Shown piece by piece: positions 16,204 to 23,722 of a stretch of 34,736 bases of DNA (positions within the stretch are counted from its first letter, which is position 1; every line of letters starts with the position of its first letter). Under the pieces are notes generated by a model. The model was not told where the DNA came from. It searched no databases and was given only the letters and a program-made list of their open reading frames with translations. This DNA comes from a virus: positions 1 through 34,736 of the IMG/VR virus record IMGVR_UViG_3300035698_004930; one strand, given 5' to 3'. Made by a program: the position numbers and the translations under genes.

Positions 16204-17333
16204 TAGATAATCCCCATTTCTTTTAGTGTAGTAGATTCAGCACCGGCTTTATCGTCTTGCTCGTCTTGTGCAACAGTAAAATTCGGCTGCTTACGTGCAG
16301 CAAGATAACCATTTAATGTGGCTACCTCTTGCCCCGAATCGCAAGCCATACCGATTTTATCGAGTGCGTACTTTGCAACAGACTGTTTATCCATATCGCT
16401 ATGATCAAATACGCCAACAATTGCAGACGCTTTATCTGCCAGTGCATTTTTATCAGCGATAGCTTTAACGACTGAGTTCGCATCGACAGCAGAAGATTTA
16501 ATTTCTTTAATCTCTTCGCCCAACGCTGTAACAGTTTCAACTATCTCTAAAATAACCGAGTCCATGCCCGTCTTTTTATCGTCGTCACCGTCTTTTTTTG
16601 GAAAAGGATTTACGCCTTTTTCCGGCTTTTTGTCTTCAGCTTCTTTTTTCTTCATGTCTTCTGCTTTCTTTTCGTTAGCTTCTTTCATGTCTTGTGCTGA
16701 TTTCTTGCCGTCTTCAATCTCTTTTTCAAGAGCTTTTATTTTAGCTACCGCCTCTTCGAGTGTCATTTTGTCACCATTATTTTTAATATCTAAGTTTAAA
16801 TTATCAAGAGCAAACGTTGCTCTGTCCATTGCAACAGCAACTTTCTTACCCATCCGTCCATTCGGAACAGATGCTAAATGATTACCGCGAATTCTTTTTT
16901 GTATTGCGTCGTATTTTTTGCCGTCGGGTGTAGTTCCGCTGATAACCTGCCAAACACATCCAAATCCGCAAGATAATTCTTTTAAGCCGTCTTTAATTGA
17001 CTGCTTTAAGTCATTTCCAAATAGCTTAAGGTTTGAGTATAGCGTTCCGTCTTTATAGTAAACGTCTTCGCCTGTCACGCCTTGAACTCCAACTTCTTCA
17101 GCATTCGTGTATTGATCACCGAGCATTTCGTGATATGGAATCCAAGGAGCAAGCTTAAAAGATTCAATTGTTTCAGGATTATTCAGCTCTTTCTCGGGCC
17201 GCCATACGTTATATATTTTATCAGACTCAAGGTCTGGAGATATATTCGAGCCAAGATATTGAAAGACACCGCTTTTTGAAATAGGGTTGTCTTTAATATG
17301 TATAAAGCCGTTTTCGTCTTCAGTGTGAGCCAT
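16203..17333 (-). CDS. Head maturation protease with scaffold-like C-terminus (DUF2213-like)
   Basis: 376 residues. The first ~175 residues (ISKSGVFQYLGSNI, then LAPWIPYHEML, LKLFGNDLKQSIKDGLKELSCGFGC, HLASVPNGRMG) match the DUF2213 prohead-protease family. From about 195 to 245 there is a highly charged Lys/Glu coiled coil (EDGKKSAQDMKEANEKKAED), typical of scaffolding, followed by a linker and a helical tail. It probably directs prohead assembly and then cleaves itself. A promoter candidate lies just upstream. Confidence 0.78.
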   Translation of the reverse strand: MAHTEDENGFIHIKDNPISKSGVFQYLGSNISPDLESDKIYNVWRPEKELNNPETIESFKLAPWIPYHEMLGDQYTNAEEVGVQGVTGEDVYYKDGTLYSNLKLFGNDLKQSIKDGLKELSCGFGCVWQVISGTTPDGKKYDAIQKRIRGNHLASVPNGRMGKKVAVAMDRATFALDNLNLDIKNNGDKMTLEEAVAKIKALEKEIEDGKKSAQDMKEANEKKAEDMKKKEAEDKKPEKGVNPFPKKDGDDDKKTGMDSVILEIVETVTALGEEIKEIKSSAVDANSVVKAIADKNALADKASAIVGVFDHSDMDKQSVAKYALDKIGMACDSGQEVATLNGYLAARKQPNFTVAQDEQDDKAGAESTTLKEMGII

Positions 17334-17361
17334 TATTAAATCTATGTTTATTATTGTTAGC

Positions 17362-17390
17362 AGTATAAATTATTTTTCATATAGATGCAA
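17362..17390 (-). promoter_or_regulatory. Candidate sigma-70 promoter ahead of the capsid genes
   Basis: On the minus strand TTGCAT (17390-17385), a 17-base spacer and TATACT (17367-17362) lie about 30 bases before the protease/scaffold start, in a 91-base AT-rich gap. Good match to the consensus, but untested; the region is AT-rich, which raises the chance of coincidence. Confidence 0.45.
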
Positions 17391-17424
17391 AACTGCTATT
17401 TATATAAGTATAAGTTACTTGACT

Positions 17425-18339
17425 TTACTTAAAAGAAATCACAGGGATTTTAAAGCATTTGCAATTTATGGCATCAGACGGACCGCCTCGCTCACCCGTC
17501 TTCTTGTCGATTATTGGCGGGTCGCTTAGTTTAAAAGTTTGCCCTGCTAACACATCACGATGATAAGATCGCGGTGCCTGGCTTCCTCCACTGTGTGCCC
17601 ATTCATATTCATCAAGACCCACATCAATCATTCTCGAAGTTGCTATATTGCTGTAAGCTTTTCTAGTTTGATCGAGTGCAATATTCTTTGCTTTATTTTT
17701 GTAAGTTTTATATTTACCTTGGAGCGAATTGTTAATTGTTTCTTTTAACGAAGAAAGAGAGCCGGTATTTGTTGATATTGATCTTGATATCGCCTCTTTA
17801 ACTTCTGTTGTGTAATCAGTTGATATCGTTTTTATTAATGACGAGCTTTCGTCTGTGCTTGCTATAATTATGTCTTTTGTTCGCTCGCTTAATGAATCTG
17901 TTTTTATAGTTAATCCACCGCTTAATTTTTCAGTTGACAGTCTCAGGTCATTTGATGATTGACGGCTAACAGTGCTCACCATTTTTTTAGCGAAGTCATT
18001 GCCAAATAGATTGAATCTCTTCTCCCATTTTTTAATCAAGAAATTCATTAGTATTCGTGATTGACTCGCTATCGATGCGTCCATCGCAACATTGCTTGTT
18101 GTTATTTGGCTGGGAGTTTTAGTAATTGATTTTTTTGCTGTGCTCGTTTTGAATAGATTTTCAATTTGACCTGATATGTCTAAGTGCATTTTTCTAACCA
18201 TTGACTGCGCCTCATCAGCTGCACGATTTGCGCTTGCTTCATTTAATCGCATTGGTAGGCCATGCAAAGTTGTTTTTCTATTACCAACCAAGTTAGCTCT
18301 CTTTCGAGTCATTACAAACTTTTTGTATTCCTTAGTCAT
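17425..18339 (-). CDS. Mu F-like minor head protein
   Basis: 304 residues. The C-terminal 100 residues contain the recognisable F-like pattern: ARKNIALDQTRK-type helix (here NIALDQTRKAYSNIATSRM), then YEWAHSGGSQAPRSYHRD, and the Cys-containing end GGPSDAINCKCFKIPV. The N-terminal part is helical. It binds portal inside the head and is often ejected. It shares one base with the portal gene, suggesting coupled translation. Confidence 0.85.
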   Translation of the reverse strand: MTKEYKKFVMTRKRANLVGNRKTTLHGLPMRLNEASANRAADEAQSMVRKMHLDISGQIENLFKTSTAKKSITKTPSQITTSNVAMDASIASQSRILMNFLIKKWEKRFNLFGNDFAKKMVSTVSRQSSNDLRLSTEKLSGGLTIKTDSLSERTKDIIIASTDESSSLIKTISTDYTTEVKEAISRSISTNTGSLSSLKETINNSLQGKYKTYKNKAKNIALDQTRKAYSNIATSRMIDVGLDEYEWAHSGGSQAPRSYHRDVLAGQTFKLSDPPIIDKKTGERGGPSDAINCKCFKIPVISFK

Positions 18340-19808
18340 TACTCTTCTTCGATTATTTCATCAGGCATCTTTAAACCTGAATAACCTGAGTTTTTATCAT
18401 TAATAAGCTTTTGACGTACATCAATATTATCAATAGACCCCATGTTAAAATAATTCATATCAGCGGTTGAATCATTTGATCTAGTTGTTGATAGCTCTAG
18501 CTCACTCATTATTTTCAATGGCCGCCACTGCAATTCTATTTCTAGGTCTTTTATGTTTAGTGCTTTTGATAGTTCAGATGGTATTAGCCGCTCATAATGA
18601 GCTTGTGCTATTTCATTCATATCATTACCTTGCAGTTCTTCAACGTCTTCAAGATAAATGCTATTATCAGTGTCGCCGGATGAGAACCCTTTTGGGCTTG
18701 TGCCAAGCAGTTTAGTTGCGGGGATGCCGAACTCTGAACAAACTAATTGATATTGACTCATGATTACATCATCTAAATCAGCCAGTGATGTTTCAAGCTG
18801 AATAATATCTTCATCTTTTCCGACAACTGTTACGCCATAATTATCACGATAGTCATTTGCTGTTTGTAGGTTTTTAACAAATTGGGTTTTATTTGACTGT
18901 GCCTTAGCTAGATCTGTTTTTCTTACCTGCATTCGCTTAGTCATTGCTAGATGGGGCGCTTCGTTCGCTGTTCTTTCAGCAGCATAAACGCGCTCATATA
19001 CTTTTTGAGCTAATGAAATACCGCCGTACCGATAAGTCGGCTTTAAGTAATCTGATACCTCGTCACCCAATAGAATTACAAAATGTGATTTGTGATATTT
19101 TTTTCCGCTAATTTGCCAAAATGTTGGGTCATAAAACCCCATGGATGTAGGGTCTGTTAAATCGTCATTGTTAAAAATAGGCGTTATCCAATACGGATCA
19201 ATTTGAGAAATACCCTCATAAGTCCCATTTTTAAACGCATCTGGATTGAATGGCTTTTCGTAGTCAAAATTAGGGATTGTATTTTTGAATAATAAATGAC
19301 GAACACCAAAGATATTTTTAAACTTTACGCCCTCACTCATATTATATTTAAGTCGATACTTTTTATCTAAAGCCTCGATTAATTTAATTTGTTTGGCATC
19401 AAGCCCAGTTCCATCATTTACACTAATGTCCCATCCTTTTTTAACCGCGTCCTTTGCTTTCATCTCGCAGCCTTTTGCTACTAGCCAATGCTGCGCGATA
19501 ACTGCACAGGCGTAATACCCAATAAAACTAGATGAAGCTATGAAATAAGACAGCAGGTGCGGGTTTGCGCTTTCAAAATTAGCTTGATACTGTGCCGATG
19601 CACCATCACAGCTATCCATTGCTGCACTCGATGCTAACTTGGGGGTAGGTGCTTTGCGTTGAATAGCGTTATTATTAATGTATTCAACTCTAACTTGATT
19701 CATATCGATATCAGAATCAATACAGTCTAAAGCATCAGTTGAAAACTCAGACTTTTTTATTTCAACCTTAGCCGCTGCTTTCTTTTTTTGCCAAAATTTC
19801 CAATTCAT
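18339..19808 (-). CDS. Portal protein (DUF1073-like)
   Basis: 489 residues. Features of this portal family: SSFIGYYACAVIAQHWLVAKGCEMKAKDA near the start, YRYGGISLAQKVYERVYAAE in the middle, and LVCSEFGIPATKLLGTSPKGFSSGDTDN followed by LQWRPLKIMSELEL towards the end. It forms the dodecameric ring at the unique vertex where terminase docks. It is followed at once by MuF. Confidence 0.88.
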   Translation of the reverse strand: MNWKFWQKKKAAAKVEIKKSEFSTDALDCIDSDIDMNQVRVEYINNNAIQRKAPTPKLASSAAMDSCDGASAQYQANFESANPHLLSYFIASSSFIGYYACAVIAQHWLVAKGCEMKAKDAVKKGWDISVNDGTGLDAKQIKLIEALDKKYRLKYNMSEGVKFKNIFGVRHLLFKNTIPNFDYEKPFNPDAFKNGTYEGISQIDPYWITPIFNNDDLTDPTSMGFYDPTFWQISGKKYHKSHFVILLGDEVSDYLKPTYRYGGISLAQKVYERVYAAERTANEAPHLAMTKRMQVRKTDLAKAQSNKTQFVKNLQTANDYRDNYGVTVVGKDEDIIQLETSLADLDDVIMSQYQLVCSEFGIPATKLLGTSPKGFSSGDTDNSIYLEDVEELQGNDMNEIAQAHYERLIPSELSKALNIKDLEIELQWRPLKIMSELELSTTRSNDSTADMNYFNMGSIDNIDVRQKLINDKNSGYSGLKMPDEIIEEE

Positions 19809-19833
19809 TACTGCGCCTTTATAATTAAATTAT

Positions 19834-21960
19834 TTACCACTCAAGATCGAAGAAGTCAGGAACGTCTTTTTCTTGAAGCTCTTCTGTTGCATACCGTAAC
19901 GAGTCTATAAAATGATTAAAGTCGTCAGTCGGTTTATTTGTCGCGACTCCTTCTTTGTTAACTGCCCATGAGTAGTTTTCGAATTCTACCATAAATTCTA
20001 CTAAATGAGCGTTTACTACTATTTCAAACTCAAGTAGAAAATCAATACCCGCGCTAATTGACCCCTGCCCTTTTCTAGCTCCGATTATCGACACGCCTTT
20101 TTGGTCAAGATAGTCAATAGACTTAGGCTCTGAGCTGTCAGCTACTGTTTTATGCTTATGTAGTTGTTTAGATATTATTCGCCTAGCAATTTCAGCATTA
20201 GACAATCCTTTTTCATAAAAACCATCGAAAACGTATATTATTTTATTCTCAAGATCAACGTATGATTCATTAAAAGCTGATGGGTCGTTTGTGTAGCCAA
20301 AATCTAACCCCTGGACAGACTTCAAATTTCTTATCTCGTCTTTATTAATAAACCGTGTTGATACTCTGTTGAATATTAACCCTTTTGCTGTACCCCAATT
20401 CCCCAAAGCATAAATATTATAAAACCGAATATTAGTCTTCTTCTTATTGCTCATTACAAGCTTATAATCATCATCAATAAACTGATTATCTAAATACGTT
20501 GTCTTTAATGTGAACACACCATCTATCGGGTCATCGAAGAATATCTTCTTTATCCAGTGCTGCTCAGATACTGGATTCAATGTTAATGTTATATGTTTTA
20601 GTACGCCGTGATTACCTCGCAATCTAAAATCCAGCTGCTCAAAATCTTCTTGCGTTAATTCTGTCGCTTCTTCGCACCATATTGACGTAACACCCTCAAT
20701 TGACTTCAATTTTTCAACGTCATCAAGACCGCTAAACATCATTTGTGAGCCTGTTGGCTTATAGACCATTGTTTTATCTGTGAGGTTTATATCGAAATAT
20801 GGCAATAGCCCCCATGCTGATATTATATTTTTCATCAAAGCAAAAACTGAGCGCTTCAATGTTCTATCTACTTTTCTAATAATTAAGTAATTGTGTTTTT
20901 CTTTTAGAATACGTTGTAGAACTACACGAGCGACTTTATGTGATTTACCTGAGTTATGATGTATTGTGCCATCTTCTGAAATATAATTATTAGTATCAAG
21001 TACTTGCATGCACCAGTACTCGGACTTCTCGCATACATCTATTGATAAAACAGGGGTGGAGCTGGATATTACGCTAATACCACCAGACATAGAATTTACA
21101 GATGAATCAGCCAAATAACCAGAAAGCCCTTGAGCGATACTTGCGACTTGTCCCGCTTTGCAATGGCGTTCGTTCTTCGTCTGAGATCGCTGAGACATTA
21201 AATGAGAATCCAAAGTACGTACAGAAGATGATGCTTCGATACAATTTGCCGAGGGGGGTTCAGAGTAAAGTTCCATCTCACCGAAATGGCTTTTACAAGA
21301 CAGGTCGCCACATAAACAATGACGGCTACTGCTCTTTAATTTGACCAAAGTCTCACTATTTAATGGCAAACAAGAATGGTCGCATACTAGAGCATCGACT
21401 TTTAATGTCTCAGAAAATAAAGCGTAATCTCCTTCCTCGCGAAGCAGTGGATCATATTGACGGCATTCGTCTGCATAACCACCCAGATAATCTACGTCTG
21501 TTTGACTGTAACGCGGATCATCTTCGAGAGATATTAAAAGGGAACATTCCGAAACGGAGTCAAGACGGGAAGGCTGCGCTTGACTTAGTTCGTCGCCGAG
21601 ACCCAGCATATCAACACGTCGATACTCACCCGTTGAAAGTAAAACAAGGTGGTGCCCGCTTGATTGAAATTCTCCGCGCTCTGTTGTTATTCGATATAGA
21701 TTCGCCTTTCCTTTTGGGAACGATCCACCACTTAGAGAAAGCTGGTATTTTTGATTTTTCTGATTCCAACTTAAAACTCGCATTGGACGATCTATATCGC
21801 AAATACGCTTAAAACCATACTCAGTGTGTATTTTTGTGTCAGGGTGCACGCATCCCGCGCCGCCCCATATTACCTGATACCTTGATTTGTCTTTGAAATA
21901 CGGAATAAACGCGGGTGATGTTTTATTTAGATACCCCCTGACTTCTGCCAGGTTTACCAC
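19834..21960 (-). CDS. terL: Terminase large subunit interrupted by an intein
   Basis: 708 residues before splicing, 408 after. The N-extein (1-36) ends GGAG and the C-extein starts SGKS (337-340), so splicing is needed to form the Walker A loop. Walker B is IWCEEA (427-432), the coupling motif LTLNP is at 459-463. Nuclease-domain acidic residues are likely D553 (GLDFGY), D608 and D686 (HFIDSLRYA). It packages DNA using ATP and cuts concatemers with the small subunit. Its start overlaps the terS end by 7 bases. Without intein excision the ATPase should be inactive, so the intein is not a passive passenger. Confidence 0.95.
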   Translation of the reverse strand: MVNLAEVRGYLNKTSPAFIPYFKDKSRYQVIWGGAGCVHPDTKIHTEYGFKRICDIDRPMRVLSWNQKNQKYQLSLSGGSFPKGKANLYRITTERGEFQSSGHHLVLLSTGEYRRVDMLGLGDELSQAQPSRLDSVSECSLLISLEDDPRYSQTDVDYLGGYADECRQYDPLLREEGDYALFSETLKVDALVCDHSCLPLNSETLVKLKSSSRHCLCGDLSCKSHFGEMELYSEPPSANCIEASSSVRTLDSHLMSQRSQTKNERHCKAGQVASIAQGLSGYLADSSVNSMSGGISVISSSTPVLSIDVCEKSEYWCMQVLDTNNYISEDGTIHHNSGKSHKVARVVLQRILKEKHNYLIIRKVDRTLKRSVFALMKNIISAWGLLPYFDINLTDKTMVYKPTGSQMMFSGLDDVEKLKSIEGVTSIWCEEATELTQEDFEQLDFRLRGNHGVLKHITLTLNPVSEQHWIKKIFFDDPIDGVFTLKTTYLDNQFIDDDYKLVMSNKKKTNIRFYNIYALGNWGTAKGLIFNRVSTRFINKDEIRNLKSVQGLDFGYTNDPSAFNESYVDLENKIIYVFDGFYEKGLSNAEIARRIISKQLHKHKTVADSSEPKSIDYLDQKGVSIIGARKGQGSISAGIDFLLEFEIVVNAHLVEFMVEFENYSWAVNKEGVATNKPTDDFNHFIDSLRYATEELQEKDVPDFFDLEW
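20953..21852 (-). other. Intein in the Walker A loop of TerL (300 residues)
   Basis: It begins with Cys1 (CVHPDTKIHTEYGFKRICDID, block A), has a block B-like SSGHH at intein residues 64-68, and ends CMQVLDTNNYISEDGTIHHN followed by Ser+1, matching blocks F and G with penultimate His and terminal Asn. Inserted exactly between G36 and S337 of the terminase. The intervening ~100-265 residues are rich in Ser, Cys and Asp and contain no LAGLIDADG or HNH motif in this frame. They are instead the antisense reading of an HNH endonuclease gene. Canonical class 1 splicing chemistry is expected. Confidence 0.93.
21102..21812 (+). pseudogene. HNH homing endonuclease antisense to the intein, with one in-frame TGA
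   Basis: One frame of 237 codons with a TGA at codon 81 (21342-21344). Part 1 (80 residues) has an HTH: VRSSSEIAETLNENPKYVQ and LRYNLPRG, then KTGRHINNDGYCSLI. Part 2 continues in the same frame with EHRLLM, VDHIDG, NHPDNLRLF, the HNH nuclease core, and a helical C-terminal domain (ARLIEILRALLLF, GTIHHLEKAGI). Read across the TGA the order matches complete phage HNH endonucleases. The frame starts 12 bases after an in-frame TAG (21090) and lies entirely within the intein. No convincing ribosome site precedes ATG 21102 or ATG 21363. The nonsense codon suggests a recently inactivated gene unless it is read through. Confidence 0.88.
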
Positions 21961-22526
21961 TCGTTCTCTCCAGTATCTTCAATTATTTTACTCTCAGATT
22001 TGGATGGTGCGTCATACCCCGCAAGCTCGGCCAATTGCTTCATTGCCGTTAACTTAGGTGTTCTTTTGAATTTAAGGCCCTCTTTCCCTGCCGTCACTTC
22101 TTCAATAGACCCCATGTGATCGGGGTTAATTTCGTCCGAGTTTTTTAACGTCCAAAATGACTGGGGTACAGACTCAGCCTCTCCCGTTTCCTTATTAACT
22201 GCCTCTACGTCCCTGTATCCCCACTCAATCAAATCATTAGCATTTGTTCGTGCAACTAAAGTAAGCTCCTTCATCATCTCCTCGCGGCTCATAATCGCGG
22301 GATTTACTATAGTATTAATCATTGAGTCCATAAAAAGCTTTACATTAGGATTTGCTAAGATTTCACTAACCGACGCTCTCATAGTTCCCTCTTTTATTGC
22401 TTTCCCGCTTGACTCTCTATAAGCATCGATATCGCTCTTTCCTGAAATCACACTTAAAGATATTTCTTTTTGCAATGAAGTTAAAACATTGAATAATAAT
22501 ACCTGTCCTTCATTCATTTCATACAT
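21954..22526 (-). CDS. terS: Terminase small subunit
   Basis: 190 residues immediately before terL with a 7-base overlap. The N-terminal half fits an HTH DNA-binding terminase small subunit (ISVISGKSDIDAYRESSG-like region, then EGTMRASVSEILANPNVKLFMDSM). The middle has SREEMMKELTLVARTNANDLIEWGYRDV and the C-terminus TAMKQLAELAGYDAPSKSE, all common in Terminase_2 proteins. It recognises the packaging site and regulates TerL. Confidence 0.85.
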   Translation of the reverse strand: MYEMNEGQVLLFNVLTSLQKEISLSVISGKSDIDAYRESSGKAIKEGTMRASVSEILANPNVKLFMDSMINTIVNPAIMSREEMMKELTLVARTNANDLIEWGYRDVEAVNKETGEAESVPQSFWTLKNSDEINPDHMGSIEEVTAGKEGLKFKRTPKLTAMKQLAELAGYDAPSKSESKIIEDTGENEW

Positions 22527-22527
22527 A

Positions 22528-22815
22528 TCAAGCCTTTTTTATCTCCATTTCCTCCTCGATACTAACATACAACATAATATAATCCTTTTTGCTGCTAATA
22601 ACTAGATTCTGTATATCGTCGTATGCTTCTTTTAGCGCAATCGATGTGCTTTTAAAATCAGCCGCGTTATAGTCAAATAAATTAATATTTAGATCCCGAC
22701 ATATTAAGCCCAGTGATTCCACTGGGTCAATAACGCTCGACTTTGTAACCCCTAAGCCCACAGCAATAAACAGGTTCTCTTGTGAGAATTTAATACTATC
22801 AATCAGTGCTTTCAT
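22528..22815 (-). CDS. Unknown phage protein (95 aa)
   Basis: A soluble protein, MKALIDSIKFSQENLFIAVGLG..., ending with an acidic EEEMEIKKA tail. It starts by ATGA overlap with the HTH gene upstream and ends one base before terS, so it is part of the packaging operon. No motif I recognise. Confidence 0.6.
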   Translation of the reverse strand: MKALIDSIKFSQENLFIAVGLGVTKSSVIDPVESLGLICRDLNINLFDYNAADFKSTSIALKEAYDDIQNLVISSKKDYIMLYVSIEEEMEIKKA

Positions 22816-22970
22816 TTTTTTAAATCCCTCCGTGGTGAATATAAAACTCCATCAACAACAATAAAATTCTTATTCAGCCATTGTGTTACTTGTTGTTTCA
22901 TAATGCCATGGGCACTAGCGAAATCAGACTGGGTTCCGTGGTGTTTTAATATGTAGTCTTTAAGCTTCAT
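22812..22970 (-). CDS. Cro-like short HTH protein (52 aa)
   Basis: MKLKDYILKHHGTQSDFASA then HGIMKQQVTQWLNKNF, and a final strand VVDGVLYSPRR. This is the form of a Cro-like DNA-binding protein: helix, helix-turn-helix with QQVTQWL as recognition helix, and a short beta tail. It overlaps both neighbours by ATGA (22970-22967 and 22815-22812), which strongly supports the start and stop. It may regulate the late operon or assist the terminase; function unproven. Confidence 0.78.
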   Translation of the reverse strand: MKLKDYILKHHGTQSDFASAHGIMKQQVTQWLNKNFIVVDGVLYSPRRDLKK

Positions 22971-23164
22971 GATCTAAGCTCTTGTTTTTTGATATATTCC
23001 AGGAACTCAATATCATTCATATCAGTGCAGTCATCCCAGTCAGTGAAAAACTGCTCTTTTTCTTCTTTAACCATCCACCGGCATTTGACCGGTGAGCAGT
23101 AAAACCTTTTACTTATTGAATCTGGCATTATGCTCGACCACCCATTCTGATCTTTTTTGCGCAA
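22967..23164 (-). CDS. Unknown small protein (53-65 aa)
   Basis: The longest frame begins at TTG 23164, but AGGAAG directly abuts that codon, too close to help. An in-frame ATG at 23128, preceded by GGTGG, gives a 53-residue protein beginning MPDSISKRFYCSPVKCRWMV. It has two close cysteines and an acidic middle (FFTDWDDCTDMNDIEFLEYI). Start uncertain. It is coupled to the HTH gene by ATGA. Not recognised. Confidence 0.5.
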   Translation of the reverse strand: MRKKDQNGWSSIMPDSISKRFYCSPVKCRWMVKEEKEQFFTDWDDCTDMNDIEFLEYIKKQELRS

Positions 23165-23168
23165 CTTC

Positions 23169-23285
23169 CTAACGTGTTACCCTGTCCAGGTCTTCAGTTA
23201 ATGCGCGGGTCATCGCCTCGATGTGTGCACCATACGCGTTTGATTCATTTGCAGCCCAGTTAATGATTTTTTGTGATTCTGTCAT
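23169..23285 (-). CDS. Very small unknown protein (38 aa)
   Basis: MTESQKIINWAANESNAYGA then HIEAMTRALTEDLDRVTR. AGAGAGAAG lies at proper spacing before the ATG, the purine-rich ribosome site style used by several genes here. It is the first frame after a 150-base non-coding stretch with a promoter candidate. Amphipathic helix likely. Function unknown. Confidence 0.5.
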   Translation of the reverse strand: MTESQKIINWAANESNAYGAHIEAMTRALTEDLDRVTR

Positions 23286-23319
23286 TTTCTTCTCTCTTTG
23301 TTTGTTTGTGTATGCGGTT

Positions 23320-23347
23320 ATTATAGCGTTTCGCTTTATCTAAGTAA
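23320..23347 (-). promoter_or_regulatory. Candidate promoter for the packaging/structural operon
   Basis: A perfect TATAAT (23325-23320, minus strand) stands 35 bases before the first small gene of the packaging cluster. The best -35 is a weak TTACTT (23347-23342) at 16 bases. The 152-base gap 23286-23437 has no frame worth calling, unusual in this dense operon. Confidence 0.45.
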
Positions 23348-23437
23348 CGCGTTTTGTTTACACTTAGAGAGTTATTTTTTAATTGTTAAATACTGCTTTA
23401 TATCTGCACTGAAAGAAGTTAACTAAGTTATTGATAA

Positions 23438-23722
23438 TTAACTATTTTCATCAATTCGTTTTTGCAGCAATTCGTTCTCTAATTCTTGATGCTTTATCTC
23501 TGCCTTTGTCTTTCTAATCATTAAAAATCTAAAGTGAATTAATAGAGGTATCAGCATTAAACCCATGAACCCGCTTAATTTCGGTATATCGTCGGGTAAC
23601 CATGCGAACCAGCTGATTAAATGAGCTGTTTCAGCTATCACGCCGCTTGTTATTGCGCCGGTCGCTATCACGTAATTTATCGGGTCGCTTTCTACGATCG
23701 TTTTTACGAGTTCTTCGCTCAT
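23438..23722 (-). CDS. Small membrane protein, possible holin
   Basis: 94 residues with two hydrophobic segments (about 16-38, YVIATGAITSGVIAETAHLI, and about 48-70, LSGFMGLMLIPLLIHFRFLM), then a charged helical tail (KAEIKHQELENELLQKRIDE). Size and topology fit a class II holin or lysis accessory protein; it lies downstream of endolysin and the 3-TM holin. It overlaps the upstream gene by 4 bases. Confidence 0.55.
   Translation of the reverse strand: MSEELVKTIVESDPINYVIATGAITSGVIAETAHLISWFAWLPDDIPKLSGFMGLMLIPLLIHFRFLMIRKTKAEIKHQELENELLQKRIDENS

Noticed and set aside
18339-19808. Anti-CBASS nuclease (some database names link DUF1073-type portals to Acb1-like proteins)
   Set aside because: Length, gene order beside terL and MuF, and internal pattern fit a portal; I do not see the paired HxT motifs expected of the nuclease.
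21342-21344. Selenocysteine or alternative genetic code to explain the TGA
   Set aside because: TGA and TAG are used as normal stops by many other genes here, and no SECIS-like hairpin is evident just after the TGA.
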